Source: Hsuehochloa calcarea (Eukaryota > Streptophyta > Magnoliopsida > Poales > Poaceae). From it: DNA of 64,000 bases. This document shows positions 22,775 through 33,299 of the stretch, in pieces. The stretch lies in assembly GCA_036346395.1 (NCBI GenBank), contig CM070611.1:21772473-21836472 (forward strand), given 5' to 3'. Position numbers and translations under genes: made by a program. The notes under the pieces are model-generated. The model saw only the letters and a program-made list of their open reading frames with translations. It was not told where the DNA came from and did not search any database. How positions within the stretch are numbered: the stretch's first letter is position 1; each line of letters opens with the position of its first letter.

Positions 22775-23734
22775 TCAGGGGGTCGCCGTCCGGCCATTCT
22801 TGGAAGAGGAAGCCGGTGGCACGCCAGGAACCAATGGTGTCGGTGGGATGAGGGGCACCGGCGGGATAATCGATGGCGGCGGCGGCGGAGGTGGTGGGTT
22901 AATAAACGGAAGGACCGGCGGTATTATCGACGCTGGTGGAGGCTGTGGGACAAGCGGCGGCAGGATGGACGGTGGAGACGGGGTGGGAAACACCGGTGGC
23001 ACAAGAGACGGCGGGGCCGGCGTGACCGGGTTCGGCGGGATGGGCACGCCGCCGATGTTCGGCGGCTCCGGCACGAGCGGGACCGGCGGGAAGAACACGC
23101 CCTTCTCGCTGCAGAGCTCTGGACGGACGGCGAACGTGCCGGCGGAGAAGACTCGGGTGCCGTCGCGTTTCCTGGTGGCCAGGCGGAAGCCATCGGCTGT
23201 GCTGGCGGACGCAGCGGCGTCGCAGGGCGCCGCATTAGGCTGCAGCAACAGCTGCGCGGAGCAGGACGTCACGGAGCTGAGCTGGCCTCACTCCGGCGGC
23301 AGGTGGATACGGAACCAGCCACGGCGGTCGGTGATGGCTTGCTGCCGGAAGACGGTTCGGCCATTCCCGTCGTGGCACCCGACGGCGACCAGGGTGCCTG
23401 GGACATGGTAAAAGAATAGTGCTCACTGTTAGAACCAGTCACACGCTTCATTTTGGAACGTGATTACGAAGTAGCACAAGTGTACGTGTAAACATAAGAA
23501 GCGAAGCTTCACACCTGAGACAGCGTTCGTGGTCTCTGAGCCGGAGTGGACAGAGCCGACGACGACGGCGGACGGCGGTGGCTGCTCGTGCTTCCAGTCA
23601 TGGTGGGCGGCGAGGTGGCAGTGGAAGCAGGAGCACACCACCAACAAGAGTAGTAGTAGTTGCGAAGTTTGCATTCTAACTATGCTAGTACTCATCTTCT
23701 CGTGAAATGGAGGCGCCTTTGTTAACGTCTCCAT
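22775..23734 (-). pseudogene. Ole e 1-like proline-rich extracellular protein, in-frame TGA
   Basis: Two exons, 23734-23515 and 23397-22775, are joined across a 117-bp GT-AG intron (CTCAG|GTGTGA ... GTCCCAG|GCACC); together they give 280 codons in one phase. The N-terminus has a signal peptide (hydrophobic LLLLLLVVCSCF; the Met at codon 14 is an equally good start). Next is a Pollen_Ole_e_1-type domain: GTLVAVGCHDG, FRQQAITDRRGWFRI, then TSCSAQ, APCDAA, DGFRLATRKRDGTRVFSAG, ELCSEKG, with Cys spacing typical of the family. The C-terminal third is a Pro-rich tail (PPPPPPPPSIIPP). Such proteins are secreted to the cell wall. Codon 110 is TGA (23288-23290, plus TCA), right after the HLPPE sequence, and would cut the protein before the last three cysteines. 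Everything downstream stays open, so this is either a very young pseudogene, a readthrough case or a base error. It is the only non-transposon gene I can support. Confidence 0.8.
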
Positions 23735-24858
23735 TGGTATTTATGAACGTATTTATGAACGGGGAGGTGAAGAATCGAGAAGCACAGTGATTACTTGCAT
23801 CCGTACACAGGAACACAGTCACTGAGCAAGTAGTAAAATGAATGAAGTGTTTAACTGGATCTCACAATTGGGCTTGAAGCTGACCACCATCTCGGCTGCC
23901 GCCGAAAACGCGAGTAATATATACTTCTGTAAATGGACCAGTAATTGAAAAAAAAAAATGGACGTATGCGAGGTCATATTGCGTCAAGAATCGTAGAAGT
24001 TTTTGGCCTGTTTGGATGGCGGCTTGTCGGCATGGGGTAATTAATGGATTCATCCGATCATCCAAGCTTGATGGAATGAAATTACTCAATTAGTTATCTA
24101 ACGAACTTTTAATTTGTGTATTGTCACCTCACATCACACGTTGGTTTGTACACGCAAACCTTCAATATTAGAAGATTGAATTCCACTTACTAAACGATGA
24201 TGACGAATAAATTTCTGCCCTAGTCTTCATTCTTCACTCATACTCAATTCGCATCTTTTTTTTATATTATTTTCTTTTGTTAGTTGGGTCCTAATTACTT
24301 ACAACCCAATGCGAATCGATCGATCTCTCATATCTGTTAATCGTTTCAACTCGATCGCTTACGACCCAATGCAAACCCTTGTCGTGCTAAATTGCAGCTG
24401 CTATAGAAAATACAAACTAATGAATAGAACGTATGGCCAGAACTAGCCGCCATGCAAACTGACAATTGACACATGAATGGACGCCTAGACGGAGGAGGGA
24501 TGGAGAAGTTTTGGGAGGATCAGTTCTTTTCGTTGCAGTGAGAGACATATGCACGCACATATTCTGCGGCCTGCAATTCTCGGCTTTGGCATCATGCGTG
24601 ACTCTCCTCTTCACGGGCAGCGGTTAGGGGGTGCTTGGTGGCGAAAATGTTCGAGGAGATAATGCTTCCATGGGTTAGATTTTTGTGCGGTGCCTGCTGC
24701 TTGACATGACCACTTGTCACCCTTAATATTTTTTTGGATCAATCCATGTCGTGGAATGACGCCACGAGTCTCTTTCTAGCTAGGAATGTGGTAAGCAAAT
24801 AATAGGAGCTATATACACACGGCATATGCCTAACTCATCGATACCAGCCGTAACCATC
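23735..24858. other. Intergenic, upstream of the Ole e 1-like gene
   Basis: This is AT-rich, low-complexity DNA with no coding potential that I trust. It should contain the promoter of the Ole e 1-like gene, but no clear TATA box could be tied to it. GGCCTGTTTGGATGG at about 24005 resembles the ends of common grass MITEs, but I found no partner end. Confidence 0.4.
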
Positions 24859-24875
24859 CACAATCGGAGACAGCT

Positions 24876-25320
24876 TCTTTGCTGAGTGCCTCAGGCACTC
24901 GGCACAGGACGATATACACTCAGTAAAGGCTTTGCCGAAGCGCTATGGTAAACAGCTTATCGCAAAGACCCTTTGCCGAGTGCACTTTATCGCACTCGCA
25001 GAAGGCTTTGCCGAAAGCTAATCTAACACTGCAAAGAAAAGTCGCCGTGACGGCGAAGCGCCACCGCGATGACGCTTTTGCCGAGTGTCAAGGTCAAGCA
25101 CTCGGCAAGGTTCCGCGGCCGAGCGCCATTGAATCAAACACTTGCAAAGGTGGCGTCGCGCCGAGTGCCACCGGAGGACACTTCGCAAACAGCCATCTTT
25201 GCCGAGTGTCCGCCCGTGGCACTCTAAGAATCGGCGATGTTTGCCGAGTGCAATGGCCTTTGCACTCTAAGAAAGCATGGTCACTTTGCCGAGTGTCATG
25301 ACCATTGCACTCTGCCAAGT
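24876..25320. repeat. CACTA C 3' subterminal array
   Basis: TTTGCCGAGTGxC and inverse units occur, more decayed than in B. Twice the inverse unit reads GCACTCTAAGAA (about 25217 and 25263) instead of GCACTCGGCAAA. The array starts 17 bp from the terminus. Confidence 0.85.
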
Positions 25321-25371
25321 GACCAAAACACCTTTTTAGTTGTTTTTACATCCCATCCAAACAAACAGAAG

Positions 25372-25480
25372 ATATATATATAACAAACATCATCAACATC
25401 ACATATATATCATCAACAAAGACATATATATCATCAACACCACATATATATCACAAACGCCACATGTCTCACAATATATC
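25372..25480. repeat. AT-rich tandem repeat (CATCAACAxCACATATATAT)
   Basis: Period about 25 bp, equivalent to 11519-11612 in element B, at the same place between 3' array and second gene. Confidence 0.65.
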
Positions 25481-25769
25481 ACAAATAACTTCACAAGTAA
25501 TCCAAGTGCTCCATCATCTTCAACCATAATTGCAAATAGAAGTACCATTAACAACCACAAGTAGTATCACTAAGATGGCCAATGAGACTGATTTGGTGAA
25601 GGATTCATCAAGCATGAGGATCGCTCGATCCTACGATTGATTCTCGCACAAAGGAGAAGAGATTGCATGTGTGAGACAAGATAAATATATACCATACATG
25701 AATAAAACTTTCATACTCCACTAGGTTTGACCGTAAGCATGAACATACAAACTAAAACATTTATACTCA

Positions 25770-27676
25770 CAGGGAGTAGAATAGTGAGGAGGTGGAGGTG
25801 GAGCGAATAGCTAAGGTGGCGGAGGTACACCAGAGCGGCGCCAAGACTTTGCATGTATCAAGAATCTCCGCCATCCTCCGCCGCCGCCTCCCGCCGCCTC
25901 CACCTCTCCATCTTCGCCGCATCCGCCTCCAGTATCCTCCTCTCTTGTTCCAATGGGCCTACAATATATTCACCCCAATGTTACAATAATGCAAAGGAAA
26001 GGTATGAAAAACCAATGAACGATGAATAAACCAGAATAACCTCGAGTGCCTCCACCCGTGGTGTGAAGTGTCCCGCCGAGGTCGTATGGTCGGGCTCGTG
26101 CTCGGCCGCTTGCTCGAACTGGGAGAGATCGGGAGAAGCGCCGAGTCGATTGCGCTGTCGCCAATGCAATATCGCCCATGCTTCTTGCCTCCTCCCACCC
26201 TTATGACGATTTCTCCATCAAGGTCCCTGCTCGGATCGCACCGCCCATGGACCTCCCTTGCCATCGATGTGTACTCACTAAGGCGGTTGGGACAGTCGCA
26301 TTGTCAGACACCTCGGCCCGATCCTCCGGTTGTAGTCGACGCCGACGCCGCTTTGCCCTTGTGGGCCATAGCAAATGCCTTGAAGATGGAGCAAGGTCGC
26401 CACCATGTGACGCCGATCGCGAGAAAACAAAGAAGATGATTAGAAATCATGCACTGAGCGTTAGAATAAATAAATGAATTCGCTGCATCTATGTTTCTCG
26501 CAGATCCGCCGAGGTTGCGGCTACCTTGATGGTGTGCTACACTGCATCATCAAACGCCACCCCTGCACAAGTTGTGCGCTCTCCCTCCACTGAGCACCAC
26601 TTGTGCACCATCTGCTCTCAAAGATCGGGATGCGCGCACCAATAAGGAATCATCTACAGCCATCAAGTACATGACATATCGTAAGATGAAATTAAGCCTA
26701 CTTAATCTCAAAAGGAATTAGTATTAATGTTCAGATTTACTTGCAGTAATCGGTCCCGGTCGCCATGGTTCTTAAGGCCCCTTTGGTGACCTTCGCTCCA
26801 AGGACGGTCCTGGTAAGTTACGACGGCCCGATGCGCGCTCGTAATGCATGTCCACGACGAGTTTTTTGCAGATTTGGTAGCCACCGCGATCCGCCCGGCC
26901 TCATGTCCGCCCCGGCATCTAAAGAAATCGTGATACAAACACGATGTATCCATTCATTATTTCAAGAATGTCCAATGAATACGATGTATTGAGCAATGTA
27001 GTGCGAGGAAGACTTACCCACGCTCTTGCTTCACCCGCCCGCCTTTGTTGTTGAATACCTCGCGGGCCCGACCGCAAAGATCGGGCGGCGCGAGTGGTCA
27101 AACGAGTAGGCCGCCCGCTACTCCAAAGGTACTCAACCACGCCAGGAAGTGCTCCTGCACGTAAGACCGAGGACGCCATTGACTTGGCGGTGTGAGCACC
27201 TCCACTGCCACAATCGCCCGCCTCGCCAAGTGATTAAGAAAAATTATTAATTTCTATTTTGATTTTCAACATATCATATAAAGTAGTGATAACATCTAAA
27301 GTTACTTACTTTTCCCCTGTCGAATCACGGGCGCCTCTCACGAGGTATCGGTCGCCGAGGAGGCTCGCGGACTCGCAAGTAGACGCCGACGAACTAGAGG
27401 AAGCGGAACCCCGCTGCCGCCTCCTCCGCAGCCCCTCCTGCGCCTCCTCCGCACCTCCTCATCGCCCTCCTCGCGCCCTCCCGGCCTCCTCGCCGACTCC
27501 GCAGCGCCCTCCCGCGCCTCCTGGCCCTCCCGGGCACTCTCCTCCTCCTCCTCCTCACGCGACGGGGCGGCAGCGACGACTCCTCCCGCGCGCTTCCTCC
27601 TCCTCCTACTCTCCTCGGCTCGTGGTCCTTGTCCTTCTACACAAGGACGTTAGCTTCTCATCCCACCGCCCACCAT
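25770..27676 (-). pseudogene. CACTA C second gene relic, Transposase_24-like
   Basis: This is collinear with 11930-13888. The matching start codon lies at 27676. The minus strand keeps IRVGGGKKHGRYCIGDSAID (about 26215-26150), the clearest GGKxHGR motif in the window, and a HPDLxEQMVHKWC block (about 26640-26560). The open stretches are short and shift frame. The encoded protein class is a DNA-binding second transposition protein; this copy is dead. Limits at the 3' side are approximate. Confidence 0.65.
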
Positions 27677-27796
27677 CTTTGTTCAATCACCGCAATTAAA
27701 AAGAGTAAACCAATAAGCATAGATAAACAAGAAGTACTTAGAAAGAGATGCAAAATAAATAAAACGTAATTACAAAATAACATAGTATTATATGTA

Positions 27797-28510
27797 TTAG
27801 AAATAATCTTCATGATCGGATTAGCCGGATCATAAGTCTCATCATCACTATCAATCATGTCGAAATAATCAACACTATCCGAATGAGCAATGTTGCCATT
27901 GTCATTGTCTAAATGTAATCGCCAAGCATTTGAAAGTCCTTCACATTTTGCACCTCATCTCCAAATGGCCTTCTTCAATAACCGCTTTCATTGTCTACTT
28001 CCATTCCGATCGCTTGTTAAGTCTATCTCAAACCTCCTTCTAGTCCCTCTTCTTGAAAGAACTCTCCGTCATATGTGTTTGGGTCTGTTGTAATCTTCAT
28101 CGCTTGGGATGACACTTTACCGTGTGGCGATACCTCAGGCACAATATCCCAACCCTTAAGATGCCTTATGGTTTGACACGCATATGTGAGATAATAAACT
28201 TGCGTGGCTGCTGGGCCACAATATAGACATCGCCTCCGGTAAGACGGAACTCGTCGAATTTCGACTAGCCCAAGATTAGAATATGTCCGCCTCGCTACTT
28301 CGTGATCAAACCAATGGCATTTGAATATGACGGATTAAAAGGTTTGGAACATTTGTCGCTTGCACATTTGTCGCAGGACGGCAAATTTTACTCGCTTCCT
28401 TTAGCGTACCACGCCAAATGCCCGCTCCAAGAAAGCATCGGTCTTGTCAATCCATTAATTGGTGACTGACTCGACTTCGCGCGCCCGTACATCCACTCAC
28501 GGTCCTCCAT
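27797..28510 (-). pseudogene. CACTA C transposase remnant, ends only
   Basis: ATG at 28510 gives MEDREWMYGRAKS, matching the start of the B transposase. After about 40 codons the sequence jumps at 28350-28374 into the DUF4216 region (FKCHWFD-like, about 28310) and runs to the acidic tail (SDDETYDPANP, about 27840). Relative to B, about 2.85 kb (B coordinates 14604-17449) is gone, removing the whole Transposase_21 core and DUF4218. The junction has a 10-bp direct repeat, CATTTGTCGC, flanking TTGCA. Confidence 0.85.
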
Positions 28511-29159
28511 CCTCTAACATATATAGCGGCGAGTAATATAAACATCAATTGCATCTACACGACGCTCCTACTATCTAATAGGTGAGGATAGGTCCTAATC
28601 TCATCGCGAGATCCAGATGAGGTTAGTTTCATGTTTCATTTTATTCGAGATGCAATTTCGGCAAGACTTTCCGCTCTCCAAATACACGCCCCGCCAGGAG
28701 AGTGTGTATCCGGAGAACAGGGAGATGATGCCAAACTCGCTCTCGGATCGGAGGGCATCATGGAAACTAACCCCACCTACGCATCCGTGGGCGCCCAAAA
28801 ACGTGGACAACCAAACAGATTTGTTTAGATATGGAAATATCCGCATATTTCCAACCGTATTCTTTCGAACGGAGACGCTTAACTAGGTTACGTGATCTAC
28901 GCACCATGATACGGAAAGAGGGGTTATACCTAGGTGGCGGTGGAGTCTAGCGGGCCGGGCCGGGCGGGTGGCGAGGCGAGGCGACGCGTGCAGCATCGCA
29001 AGCCGCGAGGAAGGCGATCGGGTCGCCGAGGTACTCCGCCGCCCGACCGCTCTTCTCTCGCAAAAAAGAAACATAAACTGTCAATACAAAATTTCGTAGC
29101 ACCTCCTCGCACGTGAGGTTTCCAAAACTCGCAAGAAAACCAATGGCACGATGGTTTAC

Positions 29160-29226
29160 ATGCACATATATATGAACGCACGATGGCCGATATGCACATA
29201 TATATGAACGCACGATGGCCGACATG
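29160..29226. repeat. Tandem duplication of about 31 bp
   Basis: TGCACATATATATGAACGCA followed by CGATGGCCGA occurs twice in succession within the leader intron of element C. A recent slippage or repair duplication. Confidence 0.75.
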
Positions 29227-29354
29227 CTACCTTGGGCGACACAACCATGGCGGCCCTCACAAACCGATGTCTTTCGTGTTACTCTCTAGTCTCTAGCATC
29301 ACAAAATTTGACAAAGATCCACAAGCATCCACAAGATCGCCACATTCCTATATG

Positions 29355-29580
29355 CTCACCGAGGGAGACGGAGGCGCGGTGGGCGCTCGGGCGTGGAGAA
29401 GGCCGACCGGAGGGAGACGGCGGCGCGCGGGCGATGGGAGATTCAAGTGGGAGGCGCCCGCACTGGGCGGTGGGAGATCTCGCGTGGAGACGGCCGACAA
29501 TGAGGGGAGACGGAGGCGCGTGGGCGCTCGCGAGGGAGATCGAGGGCGGCTGTGGGCGCGGGGCGGGGGCGCACGGGGCG
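29355..29580. repeat. GC-rich leader minisatellite in CACTA C
   Basis: GGGAGACGGxGGCGCG(G)TGGGCGCTCG recurs with period about 50-95 bp and internal deletions. On the transcribed (minus) strand it is the C-rich leader of the transposase transcript, the same place where element E has a 39-bp minisatellite. Confidence 0.6.
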
Positions 29581-30006
29581 GTTTGTGAGCATCGTAGTGA
29601 CATGTTTCAAACCTTTTCAAATTTTTTCCACGGCATACGATACGATACAATGGACAACTCGACAAGTTTCATGATTTTCGAATTGCTCAGATTTTATACA
29701 ATTAAAAACCACTCCCACGCTAAGTTGGCGGCGTTGTTCCCGTGAGCACGCTTGATCTAAATTTCGAGACAGCCTCGGATTTAGCCTAAATTTACACTAA
29801 GAAACAAGGATAACATTTTTTAACGAATGTAATCCATTATTCGATGCACCGCAGCTCAAACTTACATTTTCCGAAAAATTCAACAAAACAAAATAAACTA
29901 TAGAAATATGCCAAAAGGCAATGAAAATGTCCCAAATTTAAACATGTTGTTTGTGGTAGTGTACTAAAGCTTGAAAAAAAATTGGTGGCAAAAACCAAAA
30001 AAATTA

Positions 30007-30300
30007 GTTTACCGAGTGTTTAGGTTGGCACTCAAGAAATAAATTCTTTGCCGAGTGCCAACGGGGCACTCGCAAAGAGGACGCTACCGGATACCGTTAG
30101 GCCCCTACCAATCTTTTGCCGAGTGTCTACCTTTGCCGAGTGCCCGCACTTGGCAAAGATAGTCTTTACTGAGCGCGAGGCACCTGCAAAGGCCTCTTTG
30201 CCGAAAGTGCCATATTTTGCCGAAGGCGGCGCTAAGAAAGGTGTCTTTGCCGAGTGCCCAAATTTGGCACTTGGCAAAGATTTTTGCACTCGGCAAATCA
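30007..30300. repeat. CACTA C 5' terminal array
   Basis: TTTGCCGAGTGCC and inverse units, strongly eroded, matching 22122-22318 of B with about 400 bp of shared spacer on the inner side (29590-30000 against 21690-22120). Confidence 0.8.
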
Positions 30301-30319
30301 CGTGAGCCTCAGAGTGATC

Positions 30320-31080
30320 GCCGGCGATGGCGCCCGCAAGGTATAGATAGGACGTTATTGGCACTTTAGGAATGATCATCTCTATTTTTTAAAAATACAC
30401 CACACCGCCACACCTAAGCACTATGCAATGGCCTCTCTCTCCGCCCATCATGTTAGCCTGTTGCCTCGCGGCGGCCATACAACAACGCCCATCAGCCCGC
30501 CATGTCACTAGCCGAAATTAGGGTTTACTGATTAGGGTTTCTCAGCTGTTTGTAAAAATTTTAAAATATAGTAAATGAGTTCAAAAAATTATAAAATTTT
30601 ATGTGGAGCCTCTCAGCATGATGTACTTTCTTATGTAATTTGTGCATAATTTTACTCATTCTGATTTTATCTCGCAAATTCATATAGTGTACTGTTTGTA
30701 TGAATTTGTGAATGTAGAAATTACGCTCCAAAAATTATGAATTTTATATTGAAGGCTCCTCACACAGTGGACTTGATTGTGTAATATTTCAAAAATTTTA
30801 GTTGTATTCTGGAATTGTCTCAAAAATTTAGGATTTAAGTCGCGAAAATTTGGATTTTAGGTTTTGGAAATTATAGTTTCATGATTTCATGTGACATGGA
30901 ATGTCTGAAAAAAGCTGCATTGCAACTCCATTTGAGATGTCGATATACAATATGGTGTAGGAATTTCATGTTATGTTTGGATCATTCATTAGCATGTCTT
31001 AACCTCCTATAAAACATGCACCAATAGGCAATATGTAGTCATTAGTTATTTGAGATTTGCTATTCACCAAGTGAACTCTG
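30320..31080. other. AT-rich DNA, nothing recognised
   Basis: No ORF, terminal repeat or array is visible. Two TTAGGGTTT strings near 30520-30545 are isolated and are not a telomeric repeat. Confidence 0.5.
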
Positions 31081-32340
31081 TATTCACCTTCCGACCAATT
31101 TTAAAAAAAAAACTCCATCCCTCGTGCGAAATCCTCGAGCATTATCCATATCCGGGGACACGACTGTTTAAACAGTTTTAACTCTATAAAGCTTGCACAG
31201 CTTACCTACAAGAGATAAATCTACTTATAATGTCTGACCACACACTCATAGGTGCCCGACTAAGTGATTATCATAAGGTCTTTACAAAGATCCTTCTTAA
31301 CCCAGTTCTTCTAGCTAAGGTTTCAACACCGATTGTTAATCTGGCTAGACAGGGCCCCGTCTTACACCATTGTGAGTATACGTCCATCTCGTAACTCATG
31401 CTTCCAAGATATAACCGAAATTGAGACATTGCTAATTAATTAGCCAGGTCCATCCGATACTGAACAAGTGGTTGTACGATATAGCCTAGTTCAATGACGC
31501 ACAAGATTAAGTCTTTGGCAATTACTCAGGTGAGTCTAGCACAACCCAACAATGTGCTAACCGCACCACCTTTACTGCATGATTGCTCACCTAAGCGGAA
31601 ATCATTTTGTTAAACCAAGACCAATGACATACCCTTCCTTGGCACAATAAATTTTAACAACAGTGACTATCCACTACGATTCCATATCTCATTAAGTCAA
31701 ATTGGCATTATTTGATCAAGTGACATGAGCCCATCGTACAAGTAAGTATCACTAAGCATCTCTACGATGCCGATGTTAGAAATACGAATTCAACTAATAA
31801 TGACCATTCTATGGTGACAAATGATTCATGGTATTCAAATAATAAATGGAGACATAATGATAAATAGGTGATTAACTTTTCTCAGATGCAGTTGACATAA
31901 AGATAGCATGCAATTTAATGTAAAACAAGATACTTCTGAAAACATAGGTTCAGTATGATTAATGAATTATGACTTGTCTTGGCTTTTCTCAATTACCACA
32001 CTTGGATCTTCAAAACTTGCTCCTGCTCTTGCTCCTTGAAATAGATTGTCTAAACGAGAGAGAAAACAACAAATGAAATTGAAATAAATCCAAAAGAAAA
32101 TAAAAAAAATAGAAAAACCAACTTTAAAAAAGAGCTCGATTTTAGAGGAATTTAAGAACTTGAACGGGCTGAATCGGAGTTCGGACGAAGGAGAAGAGAG
32201 TCTTGGAAGATTTGCTGGAAAGGAAAAAGGAGAGAGAAAAGAATATTCTCAGGAATATTCTTTTGAATGAAAAAGACAAAAGAAAAAGACACTAACAAAT
32301 GGGGCCCACTCGTAAGTAAAAGAGAGAGAAAAAGAAAGCA
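31080..32340 (-). mobile_element. Reversed gypsy-type LTR fragment
   Basis: The minus strand of 31130-31210 reads GTGCAAGCTTTATAGAGTT... AACAGTCGTGTCCCCGGATA. This matches in order the GCAGAGTTTAAAACTATTCG / TAGTTGTGTCCACGGTCATGG block at 60845-60905 in the outer solo LTR and a weaker copy at 50280-50320. No ends or target duplication are found. The part 32000-32340 is unassigned. The right side is cut by the copia fragment. Confidence 0.4.
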
Positions 32341-32344
32341 GTTC

Positions 32345-33078
32345 ATCATGCAAGATTCTAAGAAATGTTTCTTGCCATGGCACATGGCATTAATCTTAGA
32401 AAAAATCAGTGTCCTATGACCACTGATGAGCGAGACAAAATGAGTAGAATCCCGTATGTATGCCATGCTATGTACATGACCAGATGTGTCGTGTGCTCTA
32501 AGTGTTACGAGTAGATATCAGTCAGATCCAGGTGAAGGTCACTCGATATCAAACAAGAATATTCTTAAGTATTTGAGAAGGACTAAGAATGCATTCCTTG
32601 TTTATGGTTGTGAGGAAGAGCTGGTCGTAAATGGTTACACTGATGCTAGCTTCCAAACCGACAAGGATAATTTCATATCGCAGACTGGGTTTTTGTTTTG
32701 TCTTAATGGAGGAATAGTGAGCTGAAAAAGTTCCAAGCAAGAAACAGTTGTTGATTCTATAACAGAGGCTGAGTACATTACGGCTTTTGAAGCTGCAAAA
32801 AGAGGTCTTATGGATTAGAAAGTTCATTAATAAACTAGGTGTGATTTCTAATTCTTCAAGTCCAATAGATCTCTATTGTGATATTAGTTGAGCTATTGCA
32901 CAAGCTAAGGAGCCTAGATCGCATCAAAAGTCCAAACACATACTTCGACGATATCATATTATTCGTGAGAACATTGAAAGAGGTGATGTGAAGATATGCA
33001 AAGTGCACACGGATTTGTGTGCACCTAAGCATGAGGTGCACACAAGAGCTATGGGTATTAGATACCTGTATGATTGAC
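32345..33078 (+). pseudogene. Copia pol fragment: end of reverse transcriptase and RNase H
   Basis: Starting inside the RT domain (QDSKKCFLP, HGINL, QCPMTTDERDKMSRIPY), it runs through SRYQSDPGEGH and NILKYLRRTKNAFLVYG to RNase H (NGYTDASFQTDKDN, GFLFCLNGG, SKQETVVDSITEAEY, ending HQKSKHI and VHTDL). These are standard Ty1/copia pol signatures. It has a short deletion near 32455, a stop after GGIVS (32724-32726) and frameshifts. Gag, protease, integrase and most of RT are absent, so the element was truncated at its 5' side. A polypurine-like AAGTGGGAGAC follows at 33087 and then the 3' LTR. Confidence 0.88.
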
Positions 33079-33299
33079 TCTGGTGCAAGTGGGAGACTGT
33101 TGGGGATATACCCTAGAGACAATCATAGAGATGATTGTCTCACATCTATGTTTATGAGTGTTGAATAAATGTTATTATGTTCCTTGAATTAATTATAATT
33201 TATAAAGATTAACAAGTATGTGACTTATTGGTGAAGCTCTTTAACTTATATAATGTCATTCTAAATGTATCCCTGGTTGGATGTCACTGGTCAGAACAC

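Larger units (their letters stand above)
24859..30316 (-). mobile_element. CACTA element C, internally deleted relative of B
   Basis: A 3-bp duplication ATC lies at 24856-24858 and 30317-30319. The ends are CACAATCGGAGACAGC and, reverse-complemented, CACTCTGAGGCTCACG, both decayed from the CACTACxGGxxxC ends of B but in register with it. It holds 3' and 5' subterminal arrays, a second gene relic, and only the two ends of the transposase gene. The catalytic core is missing through a deletion at 28350-28374. Non-autonomous. Confidence 0.85.

Noticed and set aside
22740..23411. 223-codon Gly-rich plus-strand frame
   Set aside because: It is the antisense shadow of the Pro-rich tail of the Ole e 1-like gene, which has a signal peptide, splice sites and domain on the minus strand.
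30520..30545. TTAGGGTTT strings suggesting an interstitial telomere repeat
   Set aside because: Only two isolated copies, not a tandem array.
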